64,000 nucleotides of DNA from Tremella fuciformis (lineage: Eukaryota > Basidiomycota > Tremellomycetes > Tremellales > Tremellaceae), in contig CP136496.1 of assembly GCA_032768795.1 (NCBI GenBank), positions 124,001 through 188,000 on the forward strand. Direction: 5' to 3'. Below the pieces are notes generated by a model. It searched no databases and was not told the DNA's origin. It worked only from the letters and a program-made list of their open reading frames with translations. The translations under genes and the position numbers were made by a program. Positions 10,258 to 20,029 of this stretch are shown here, in pieces (position 1 is the stretch's first letter; each line of letters begins with the position of its first letter).

Positions 10258-13200
10258 TCAGACCGGATCAGCCCCGAACCCCGTGCCGAACAGATCCCAT
10301 AACCCTTCCACCTCCCTCCCCAGCTGACCAGACATGTCTTCCTGCGTCCCGAAACCAAGCCCGAAGAAGATATCGTCCGCCATCGGCTTGCCTGACAACG
10401 CCGAGACAAGCCAGTCATCCGCCGTGGGCACGAAAGCGTTATCGTCGGCTCGCGATTGCGGTCGCTCAATAGCCGCCGCGACGGACCCTTGCAGCGTCTC
10501 GTTGACATTGCTCGACGACCGTCCTCTTCGGAAGACATCGACAGACTTGCGCAACTCCCTGTCCAGCTTTTGTTCCGATAGCTGCCCACTGCTTCCCGGC
10601 GGACTATCTCTATCGATGAGCGAATTAAGGATCGGTCTGACGACGTCCAGAGCCCTGCCGGCCATGGAGGAGAAGCTGGCCAGGTCGGTGAAGATATCGA
10701 TGACAGTCTGGACAGGTTGGATCACTTGCTGCCGCCTTTCCGTCGTACTCTGCGAGGCGTCGAGCAGGACGATCAGACATGCTGCGATGACATGAACGCT
10801 GACGGTCCTGACATTCAGCTGACTCTTACTACCTCTCAAGTCGGCTCACCACGTGTGGCGAAAGGGCGCCAAGGGGCAACGAATGAAGATACCCAAGACA
10901 CGATTGGCATGGAACAGACAAGCCTGGAATTAATTTTGCACCTCTCAACTTCCAAATGAACAGCTCACCTCTTTTGACTTTGCATAGCGCTCCTCACCGC
11001 GGAATGCGCGCCCAAGGTACGGCCGATGCAGTACGACAAATTTGTGGCTCGATGACACCTATTAGGTCAGCTTGGCCAAATGGTTCTACGAACGACGTGC
11101 CATAAAGTTCCTGCGTTGCCACTCGACAAACGACGGGAAGGACGGGTCAAGCACAACGGCTTCTTCCCGCATCCACAGTGGTGCTGCATCGATAGTCGCT
11201 CTCATCTCCTCATCTGCCCTGAGAATGGTAGAATACGGTATGCTCTTGAAGTCACATGTGGAGCCGAACACACTATAGATCAGCCATGTCTCATCATCAA
11301 CATCGCTGACGAACCGGTAGATGACGTGAGCCACTATCCATCAGCCAGAGCTCCACGTCTTACTCTCGAAACTCACGTTTTACCAGATGGACTGTATGCG
11401 AGTCGTACGACGGAGTCAGGTCAGGGAGAAGGATTGGCCGGTCGGCATCATTGTCTATGGTATCGGCAATATGTCTTGGAGAACCAGTCGTGAACTGTCC
11501 AGCATGGAGTGCTCATATATCAGCTCTGTGTCATGATCACGACGACCTGACTCACATGAAGTACCGTTGAAGGCGAGGTGGAACCAGTCTACGTTGTGAG
11601 CGATGCTATCACCACTGTCACGACCTGGACTCGCCTTGAATGAGGAATTGAGCCCATATACGCTTTCTTGTCTCGCGTGCAACATCGACCAATGGCTCCC
11701 CATCCAGGTCTTCTGATCGCGGATCAGGTCCTAGACGGTGCACGTTGAGGGTTTGAGCTATACTTGAGGGTGAGTAGTGGCCATCGTGAAGTCATGCGAC
11801 GTACCGTGTCGCGGCTCCCAGCATGGTGTAGTACAAATCTGCCTTGCCCAGGATGTTGGCCACGGAGATCATGACCGAGACACACTGTAGAGCGTAAAGG
11901 CTATGGGAAGCCATCCAGTCGGCCTCATGTAGGGCACCGATACACCCTTCAAAGTAGTTCTCGATGACTGCTCGAGCGGTGACTGCGGTCAGCCGAGCCA
12001 GATGCTATGTCGACAAACCTGTTGGAAATAGCGACACAAGCATAGGTGGTGGCATGTGCTGTATCGCGGACTGGCAATGAGCAACATTCACCCGTCGCTG
12101 AGGGTGGACATACGGCTAACGAGGCGAACAACAGGGCGAGAAATGACCAGTTGACCTCGACATCAGTCGAGTCGCGCTCCTCCCAGAACAGCTCGCTCTC
12201 GGCGACTAAGTGTCATCACAAGTCTGGGTCTCCAAAGCACACTCACGGAAAGTAGGAGCATAGTAGCAGCTGGTAGTCAGTGAAATAGCGTTATGTTTTC
12301 GAATGGACCCACCAGTGCAACCAAGATACATTCTCCACGTCAAATTGTACCAGCGCCTTCCCCAGTGTGCTAGGCGGCAGTCGGGCCAATATTCTGTCCC
12401 TGATCTGCTGCCTCGGATCTTTGGCAGAAGGCAGTTTGGTCGGCGGTTGCATGGTCTGAAAGGCGGTCAGAGGTGTTGGTGGGACAGCAGGGGACTGTAT
12501 GGGTCGAGTGCCCATCCCCGTGTTAGGCGAGATGGGTGACTCGGTCTGCAAGTACATCGACGGCGACAGGGACATGGACGGGTTTGTCCGCGCGTCTCGC
12601 AGACTCTTTGCGTAGTTGTACGTCTCGGACTCGAGACCGCCAGGACTCCGCTGGCGCAGGCGACCCATCGCCAAGCTACACCATCAGCGGATCGCGCCAA
12701 ACGGGGTCGGGTGTACCCACAACTCCAGTGTAGCCGCAGCATCCGCCTCGTCATCCTCATCGTAGTCGTCCTCTTCCTGCGCCGTGTTCCCCTCGGACTG
12801 CTCAGGGGTGGATGTGACCGGCAACAACGGCTCGCGAAACGCGTCCGCAGTGGACGACGAGCTCGATGCGACCGGCGGTAGGCCCGATGCCTCCCTTTGC
12901 GCCGACAACAACGCCTCCAGGTCCCTCACGCGCTTCTCCAGTGCTGTCTGTGATGCAAGAGTCTGTTCCCGAAGCTTTTTGAGCCCAGACACGGTACGCC
13001 TGCCGTTAGCGCGCCGCAGATCTTGATGTGATGACTCACAATGTCTTGGATGGCAGCACCTGTTCCAGCTGACACTTTTCCGGTGCTCCTCTTTTTCGAC
13101 TGCCGGTGAGCCTGCTCCATATTCTCATCCATAAGAGCCGCTGCTCACCAGTTGGCGCATGGTAGCAGCTTATCACATCTGGCCGTCAGCATGATACTGG

Positions 13201-13424
13201 ACGTCGACGTGGATCTCACTTTTGTTTCCTCCTGCGTCGCTGGGTCAGCATCTGTGCGCAGAAACAGACCCGTCATACTCACCTCGTACATTCACTACAG
13301 CTACATCGTCAGCTATATTCTAGTCAAGAGCAGATACACACCTCAAAGGCTGCCTCTGGCTGATCCGCATGCCTCCAACCTCCATCGACCCCTCGCCTTC
13401 TTTCCCCTTACCCTTCGGCGGCAT
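10258..13424 (-). CDS. Zn2Cys6 fungal transcription factor with fungal-specific middle domain
   Basis: Nuclear DNA-binding regulator of the GAL4 class. From the ATG at 13424 the first exon encodes MPPKGKGKEGEG and a basic leader. The zinc cluster is assembled from four small exons and reads C-x2-C-x6-C-x5-C-x2-C-x8-C (CSECTRRKQKC, then CANCRKRGAPEKC, then QLEQVLPSKT). A heptad-like coiled coil follows (LKKLREQTLASQTALEKRV, near 12930-12990), then an acidic linker (12700-12830). Next comes the start of the fungal_trans domain at 12291-12674 (ARLPPSTLGKALVQFDVENV, then WLHWWVHSKT). The C-terminus (10258-10839) ends in GFGADPV. Several introns between 10840 and 12290 were not resolved. It is divergent from the Upp-like UPRT across about 330 bp and convergent (117 bp) with the oxygenase, so it is a candidate local regulator of the nucleobase genes. 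Confidence 0.88.
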
Positions 13425-13753
13425 CCCCTCGCTACTATACACTCGCCCTCGTCGACCGACCTCGCTTGCAAGTGATCAAAGCCGCCTCCAGCAGCTCGCG
13501 TCTCAGGGGGATCGTTGCCGTTGCGTCATGCCATGCCCCTCTCGAGGGGAAGCAGCGGGGAGAATAGAAGCAGATGAGACCGAAATTGTCCCTTGTTGAT
13601 GCCTCGGCCGAGTTGTCATCAGACTCGTCCGATCCCTCTGACCTTCGAAGACCTCGCAGTGGTCTTCTTGCTTGTACATAGGTGCAGAAGGCAATTGTAT
13701 GCAACGTATACACACCTGACCCAGTGATTTTGACCTCAATCAGCCCCATCAGC
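13425..13753. promoter_or_regulatory. Shared divergent promoter of the Zn2Cys6 factor and the Upp-like UPRT
   Basis: About 330 bp separates the two start codons, so both genes must be driven from here. No TATA box or GATA site was found. I could not define an operator for the linked regulator; Zn2Cys6 proteins often bind CGG or CCG half-sites. Confidence 0.35.
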
Positions 13754-14562
13754 ATGCCCGTACACGTCCTCGACCACCCGCTGGTCAAAGTGCAGCTCTC
13801 CATCTTCCGAGACCGGAACACCGGGGCAGCCGACTTCAGGTGAGTCTCGGCCCACCACAACCTCATAGATACTTGTTAACACGAAGACATGCACTGAAGC
13901 AGCTGGCTGGGTTTGTAGGACTGGAAGCAACCTCACGCTTGCCCCTTGCTGAAGTCCCAAATGTCCGTCGATCGTTTCCTTTACGAGCTGCGAATGCTAA
14001 ACCTCAGCTGCAAAGCCCGCTCGCAACGTTCACAGGACACATCGTCGCGTCGCGTGTCGGTCTTGCACCCATTCTTCGCTCTGGAGTGGGCATGGAAGAC
14101 GCGCTGCTGGCGCTCCTGCCCGATGCTCCAGTCTACCACCTCGGCCTCTTCCGGTCAGTTGTATGCCAACGTTGATGCTTTCCAGCTGATCTCCCAGAGA
14201 ACCGGTCTCACTCCAGCCTGTCGAGTACTACTCCAAGCTCCCTCACATTGTCCCAGTCGATACTCTCTTCATCCTCGACCCCATGATCGCCACTGGCAAC
14301 ACTGCCATCGCTGCGATTCGCCAGATAGAAGAATGGGGCCTGCCCACATCATCCATCAAGCTTTTGTCGGTCATTGCCTCGGCCAGTGCGATCTCGAGCA
14401 TCACAGAGTCATTCCCGGATGTCGAGGTACGTAAACATCAGCACTGATGCTACGAGCTGACTCCAGATCTACGTTGCGGGTGTAGACGAGCAGCTCACAG
14501 CCAAGGGCTATGTCCTTCCTGGTTGCGGAGACGTCGGCAACAGGCTCTACGGCACCAGCTAG
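13754..14562 (+). CDS. Uracil phosphoribosyltransferase, bacterial Upp-like type, 210 aa
   Basis: Makes UMP from uracil and PRPP. Five exons: 13754-13839, 13887-13962, 14008-14153, 14198-14426, 14467-14562; 633 nt. Length (210 aa) matches bacterial Upp. Motifs: [13 protein letters not shown] at the N-terminus, [17 protein letters not shown] (flexible-loop region), [20 protein letters not shown], the PRPP-binding signature [16 protein letters not shown], and the uracil-binding C-terminus [17 protein letters not shown]. All ligand motifs appear intact, so it should be active. It faces, tail to tail across 125 bp, a second UPRT of the eukaryotic FUR1 type. The Upp-like form may have been acquired from bacteria, but such genes occur in several fungi and a phylogeny would be needed. 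Confidence 0.9.
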
Positions 14563-14687
14563 ACGGCTCATATACCCAGTCTTCCATGTATCACCTTGCA
14601 GGTTTAGAACACTGCCAGACATTGTATACTTCACAGCGCGGACCATGACATGCATACAACCTGTAACCTGGAGTCTTCGATCCGCCA

Positions 14688-15794
14688 TCAGAAGTATCGG
14701 TCTGGAGGTCAGTCATCCTTACCCAGCTGTGCGGCGTGCCACTGACCTCCGAAGTCCCCCAGACCGGGCACGATGTACTTCTTCTGGCATGCGTTAGCTT
14801 ATCCACCATCGGGGGAGAAGGACACCACTCGCCTCATCGAGTCCCACGTCCACCTTGCCAGTGATGATCATCATCCTGGGATGCTGTCGAGCCACCTTGG
14901 CGAGGCCCTCCGGGCTGGCCAGCTATGCGTGAGCGGTGTGGCCGTCCTCGAGGAAGAGCATACAAGGTTCAAGAAGATGATATGTTCCTCTGGGACGCCG
15001 TGGTCTAGCAGCACAGTGATCGCCGCCAACACACTCGAACCCGTCGCCAACTCTCTGTGAGCGCCATCTCAACTGAAGACAGGCAGCCTACCATCGGGTC
15101 AAGCAGGAAGCAATGCCGCTTCGAGATATCGGACGGAAGCTATGGTCAGATCTGAGCCCTGCCTTCGCTCATATGGGAACTCACCTTGGCGAAGAACAGC
15201 TTGGCCTGGGCTGTCTCCTCGTCCTGATCTCAGTATCGTCCAGGCTCGCGCAGGGTAGGGCAGCTCACCCGCTGTATGAGTATCTTGCCGAGCCTCGCGC
15301 TCCTGGCACACGACCTCAAGCTCGTCTCCATCGCCTGGCCCGCTCGAAGGATACTGACCCCACACAGATTCCCGCTGAATGCGCATCCGTCCGCTATCGC
15401 CCCAGTGGGCGTACGGACGGTCGTCGTATGGACCGGCAGGCAGTTCAGGCCTGTGTTCAGCTCCATACATGATCCCAAGTGAGCGGATCTCACCTTCTTC
15501 AACGAGGAGGCGCGTCACGCGATCCGCGTAAAAGATAAAGTCGGCCCTGCTCGTCAGCACCGCTGCCCTCCCATCGTACTGGAACTCACTTGGGGGTGGT
15601 CTGGTCCCTTAGGATAGTCAAGAGACATGCGAGCTGAGGTGTCTGGTGCAGAGTGTACACTGCTGCTCAGCTTGGACGCACATGCCGCGTAGTGACTCAC
15701 CGTTATCCGGGATATGGTATCCTGCTGCGTTGGACGAGGCGGACGCGGGGGGCAGCATGGGCCTATTGGGCTTCTGTATCATCTCGAGAGCCAT
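14688..15794 (-). CDS. FUR1: Uracil phosphoribosyltransferase, FUR1 type
   Basis: Pyrimidine-salvage enzyme converting uracil plus PRPP to UMP. Motifs on the spliced product: YTLHQTPQLACLLTILRD, DFIFYADRVTRLLVEEG, CGVSILRAGQAMETSLRSC, LGKILIQRDEETAQAKLFF, the PRPP-binding LLDPMLATGSSVLAA and the uracil-binding end VPGLGDFGDRYF. Early exons are 15701-15794, 15590-15659 and 15494-15546. The last introns are a GC-AG intron after the codons for VGLDE and one splitting Gly-Asp in GDFGD. I chose the ATG at 15794 (MALEMIQKPN). An upstream exon ending at a GTATGT donor (15857-15852 region) could add a few residues or be a 5'-UTR intron. Residues 7-30 are a Pro/Ala-rich lead not needed for catalysis. 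Confidence 0.9.
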
Positions 15795-16205
15795 CTTGGT
15801 AGGAAGTATTAGCAGTGTGACCCGAATTGAGCTCCCTACATGCTTTACATACAAGGAGACCGACCATCATGGACGAGTCTGGTTCGGTGCACCTTTATCT
15901 CGGGCAAGTTTCTTCCACTCACCCGAATTAGTCAGCGTAGCTTGCGTAGCTCTTACGGGGGTGAATTCTGCGGGTCCACGTGCCAAACACGTGCTGAAAA
16001 CGGCAAATGGGGGGGTTAAATAGAAAAATTCCGGCCATCCCAGTGCCCCCAATTGCCTTTCCTCAGAGAATCATGCATGCATGAGGCTGATGGATGGAAT
16101 GACATCTGTGACAAGGACTATCACCTACATAGCTACTACACTCTCCAGCTGCTATCACTGCACCACTAGGGTCAAAATAAGCCAAGTCTGATGAGACTTG
16201 CTTGC
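15795..16205. other. Intergenic, promoter of FUR1; no gene seen
   Basis: About 400 bp between the FUR1 start and the first LTR copy. It contains a GTATGT...CCAAG intron-like segment in the FUR1 leader and is otherwise unremarkable on both strands. Confidence 0.4.
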
Positions 16206-16553
16206 TGTCACACGGCCAGGCCGGTCATTGACTGATGGGCCCTCTCACACGTGCTGTCTATCAATCTGCTGCTGTTTTCTGCAAGAAGGTGCTCTCTACA
16301 GCCTCTTGTGCATCAACAACATGGCTGCGCCGTTAATCTCTATCCATGGGACTCAATACCATGGTGCTAAGGACGGTCTATTGGTGTGAGCTCATATATA
16401 TAACACCCGCGCCCGCCTCTGCATCGCCTCGGGCTTTCTCCTTGAAACACCGTCTTTGAGACTATTCAAGGCTCATTGAGGGCATTTGAGCATTGACGAG
16501 GTGCTTCTGTGTCTGACAGGCGTGCTGGGCTGGGACAAAGGTTGCAGGCATGC
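16206..16553. mobile_element. Old gypsy-type LTR copy A, 3' tail missing
   Basis: Begins TGTCACACGGCCAGGCCGGT, has the core TATATATAACACCCG and GGGCTTTCTCCTTGAAACACC, and ends at GTTGCAGGCATGC directly abutting the next copy. It is homologous to the 404-bp LTRs of the intact element at 33967-42549 but lacks the final ~35 nt (the GATCATGGAGGCGTGGCCGA end). Confidence 0.8.
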
Positions 16554-17467
16554 TGTCACTGGGCCAGGCTGGTTGTCGACTGATAGACCCTCTGTCAGGA
16601 AACTGACACGAGTCTAATATAAGCGGTGCGGATTGCTTAGGGTAAGGATCCGTTAACATACCTTTTGGTACAGTGTGAATGCACTGCAGGCTCTCTTATG
16701 ACCGCTTACATAAGTCTGTTCTGACAGATAACGGATCCTTAACGGGTTGTGTGTTCAAATACCGGTGTGGGCCGGGCATCAGCTATTTGCACCAACTTGG
16801 AAATGCCACGTCATGCGGGCAGGGTCCCAGGGGGACTATCAGGGTTCAATTGTGCCTGTTATGGACAATTTGAAATGAGTCGATGCAATCGGAGATTGAT
16901 CGATACAATTCGTTACAATTAGTAACAAATAGTGAGAAATAGAACCCAAATGACGTCAAGTGTTTCGGTGTGGTTGGACTCGATAAGTTCAGGGACTGAA
17001 CTTGCCCAAGGAGGGTCGAGTGTCAGGAAACTGACACGAGTCTAATATAAGCGGTGCGGATTGCTTAGGGTAAGGATCCGTTAACATACCTTTTGGTACA
17101 GTGTGAATGCACTGCAGGCTCTCTTATGACCGCTTACATAAGTCTGTTCTGACACCCTCTCACACATGCTCTCTGTCAATCTGTCTCTGTCCTCCACAAG
17201 AGGGTGTGTCCTACAGCCTCTTGTGCGTCGACAACACGGCTGCGCCGTTACTTCTATCCATGAGACTCAATACCATGGTGCTAAGGACGGTCTATTGGTG
17301 TGAGCTCATATATATAACACCCGCGCCCGCCTCTGCATCGCCTCGGGCTTTCTCCTTGAAACACCGTCTTTGAGACTATTCAAGGCTCATTGAGGGCATT
17401 TGAGCATTGACGAGGTGCTTCTGTGTCTGACAGGCGTGCTGGGCTGGGACAAAGGTTGCAGGCATGC
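16554..17467. mobile_element. Old gypsy-type LTR copy B, split by a TRIM insertion
   Basis: Starts TGTCACTGGGCCAGGCTGG. It is interrupted after 39 nt plus a target duplication and resumes at 17155 with CCCTCTCACACATGC. It ends, like copy A, at GCAGGCATGC immediately before copy C. Removing the 562-bp insert and one CCCTC restores continuity with the LTR consensus. Confidence 0.8.
16593..17154. mobile_element. TRIM-like miniature LTR retroelement, 562 bp
   Basis: Two identical-length 134-bp direct repeats, 16593-16726 and 17021-17154, both starting TGTCAGGAAACTGACACGAG and ending AAGTCTGTTCTGACA (TG...CA ends), flank a 294-bp non-coding interior. A perfect 5-bp target duplication CCCTC borders it (16588-16592 and 17155-17159). 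The interior has no coding capacity. A purine-rich stretch AAGGAGGGTCGAG immediately precedes the second repeat and would be the polypurine tract. The left interior begins GATAACGGATCC, whose primer-binding role is unclear. Size and structure fit a terminal-repeat retrotransposon in miniature, which needs proteins from an autonomous element. Confidence 0.85.
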
Positions 17468-17847
17468 TGTCACTGGGCCAGGCTGGTTGTCGACTGATAG
17501 ACCCTCTCACACATGCTCTCTGTCAATCTGTCTCTGTCCTCCACAAGAGGGTGTGTCCTACAGCCTCTTGTGCGTCGACAACACGGCTGCGCCGTTACTT
17601 CTATCCATGAGACTCAATACCACGGTGCTAAGGACGGTCTATTGGTGTGAGCTCATATATATAACACCCGCGCCCGCCTCTGCACCGCCTTGGGCTTTCT
17701 CCTTGAAACACCGTCTCCGAGGCTATTCAAGGCTCGTTGAGGGCATTTGAACATTGACAAGGTGCTTCTGTGTCTGACAGGCGTGCTGGGCTGGGACAAA
17801 GTTTGCAGGCATGTGTTGGTGATCATGGAGGCGTGGCCGACGTGACA
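17468..17847. mobile_element. Old gypsy-type LTR copy C, complete 3' end
   Basis: 380 bp starting TGTCACTGGGCC and ending GGCGTGGCCGACGTGACA, the same terminal sequence as the intact 404-bp LTRs. It is the only member of the three-copy head-to-tail array that keeps the tail. Confidence 0.8.
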
Positions 17848-18274
17848 GTAGGCATGCATGGAGATCACACAGGTATGGCTGACATGTCAACTACATCTGG
17901 CGCCGCCGGATGCTTGACCCGTCAGGGTTGAGCTACATGCACCGTCAGGTGCAAGGGGTGAAGAGGCGGGGAGGGGGAGGGCGGGGGTGCGGGGGTTGTC
18001 CCACCCCCTAACGGAATCAAAGATCCAAGAATTGTATGAGGCTTATCAAACTACCTGAGAACCAGCAAACAACAAATTAGAATTAAAAACCTAAAATAAA
18101 TCCAAAATACGGTGCTACGCCCCATCGCGCACCTTCCTGCACGATTTACCTAGTTACAGTACCCGCAACAGACAAGAAAGCTATTCACATGGAAGCACAG
18201 TACAGAGAAACGAACACAAGCTGTATGTATGGTCAATAGGGATCATATGGATACAAGGTCAGACGCGTCCTACG
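17848..18274. other. Possible retroelement remnant and intergenic sequence
   Basis: Just after LTR copy C there is CATCTGGCGCCGCCGGATGC (with TGGCGCC, a common primer-binding-site core) and a G-rich run near 17968-18000. This may be a residue of an element interior. No coding sequence is supported. Confidence 0.3.
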
Positions 18275-19220
18275 TCAATCAGACGCCGCCTTCTGTAGTG
18301 CGGTCTTCGACGAGCGGGTCGGCCACTGCAGCTCCCCGTTTGGGCCCATCGTCGGTGGCCGCGTACGTGGGTAACCTTCGACATCGGACGGCCAGTCAGC
18401 CGACCGCTGTTCCCCCAAGATGGTATGCGTCAGCGGTGCTCCATGTCTACTCGTCAGCCCACTCAACACTTTGTCTCGCAGAGACGGCTGACCCAGGCTT
18501 AGGATCAAAGCCGGCCTCTCGCTTGAAACGGTATGACATTGGGATGATGGTTGGTATCCACGGGTCATTCTCTGGATTGTTCGTGAGATCGTCCCTGACA
18601 TGCTTCTTGACATCGGAGCTGTCGAAGACATACTGCTGCAACGGTCTGGCGAGCCCGTCCAGACACTGCTTCACGCATTTAGAGGCCACCACACAGGTGG
18701 CGAGGGCGACGGCATCGCTATCGCATTTGCTACTCTGTTCGGACCCCTCTATCGTATGCAGCAGCTTGTCGACAATTGAGTGGGTGAACATCAACAGGGA
18801 GTTGCCCGACGCGATCTCACCCGCCTCTCGTAGACATTGCTCAACTTCCTCCTTCCGCTCAGAACGCAGAATGCGTCGAATCTCAGGGAATACCCCGACG
18901 CAGCTAGAATACTCTGCGTGAGATATGAATTTCCCATTGAGCATGACCATGTCTTCCAGATGGCTGCAGGCGGACATTGAGTGATATCTCAGCCATTCGC
19001 CTGATACCTTGGAACATCGGTCGACCTTGGAACATCGGTCGAAGTCTTTGACAAATTTGAGCCAGACTGAGCTGATGTTCAAGAAAGTCTCCTGAAATGG
19101 GGGCGACAAACGGAGAAACTCTTGCTCCCGGTGGGCTCTGCTGATCTCCCCAGGGGTGAGAGGCGGCCGACTGGCGCTGTCGCCTGTACTTGAATTGCCT
19201 GGCTTGGTCGTCGCACTCAT
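18275..19220 (-). CDS. One-module member of the unrecognised array family, 299 aa
   Basis: Exons 18493-19220 and 18275-18446 (intron 18447-18492, GT-AG, phase 2); 900 nt. The helical N-terminal region has no known domain. Near residues 65-75 it contains an 18-bp in-frame tandem duplication (SKVDRCSKV). The module signature is IIPMSYRFKREAG at about residue 230, then the intron, then GAPLTHTILGEQRSADWPSD and a basic tail ending ALQKAASD. Gly-Tyr-Pro-Arg-Thr and GELQWP in the tail match the 273-aa gene at 21906-22782 (GYPRTECPW, GELMWP). No signal peptide or membrane helix. Function unknown. It is the 3'-most gene of the minus-strand array. Confidence 0.75.
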
Positions 19221-20029
19221 GGAGCAAAAGTGTTACCAAACGATCTTTCGAGCGGGTGTGCGGGTGCCTATAGAGCTGATACTGGAGGCGTGAAGGCTGA
19301 CGACCCGACACACGCCACCCATATCCGAGAGGAGGGAGGACAGAATCTCGCACGAGAGGACAGTAAAAGGAGATGAGCAAGTTTGAAGGGTGATTTCACA
19401 TTTTAGGGTACTGATATCCCGCATGCCTAGCCCGTCTCTGCAAACAAGACTCATGGGAGTGTTGCCTTTTTGCAAGCGTTCTTGTCGTTGCGCCCGGCGA
19501 TGAGGGGACGGAATTCCAACCGGCATTCTGATAGAAGATCGCACTCAAAGCCCGAGACACTCGTCTACGTGATCACTTTCGTTCAACACTCTCAGCCGGA
19601 TATCGCGGCCAGGATGGGGAGATGGGCACGGAAGAGCGCCAGGGAAGGGGAGTCTCGTTAAAACCGTCTAAAAGGTTGAGGGAAATCAGCCACAGGAAGG
19701 TTGCCAAGAGGTGCGGATAAGTATCGTCCTTCGGGCGATCACGATGCGGTCGGAAGGAGCATTACATATCCGTTATGATTTGAGTATCTTTGTGCCCCAT
19801 TGGCCATCGAGCAGCCTCTGGTGTATGACAGAAGCAGACAGGCAAACGTGGAATGCATGTGGTCAGAGCGATCAGAGCGCATATGTGAAGCCCTTCTACG
19901 AGGCCTGAACGTCAGGAGGTGTGTGGAGGGCATAATGATATGGCGATCCCTGGGGGTGATATCGAGTGTTCAAATAGCATTTACTGAAGTGAAGAGATCC
20001 AGATAGAATGAGATGGATATGAGCAAGAA
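19221..20029. other. Intergenic, promoter of the 299-aa gene
   Basis: About 800 bp with scattered short frames on both strands but no conserved motif. The sequence around 19660-19800 resembles a decayed flank. I see no gene. Confidence 0.35.

Noticed and set aside
16727..16810. tRNA-like TTCAAAT segment after the TRIM left LTR
   Set aside because: TGTGTTCAAATACCGGTG resembles a T-arm, but no acceptor, D-arm or anticodon arm can be assembled, so I do not call a tRNA.
17960..18010. G-rich run near 17968-18000 as a regulatory G-quadruplex or CRISPR-like repeat
   Set aside because: A single low-complexity purine run beside LTR remnants; no repeat-spacer structure anywhere in the window.
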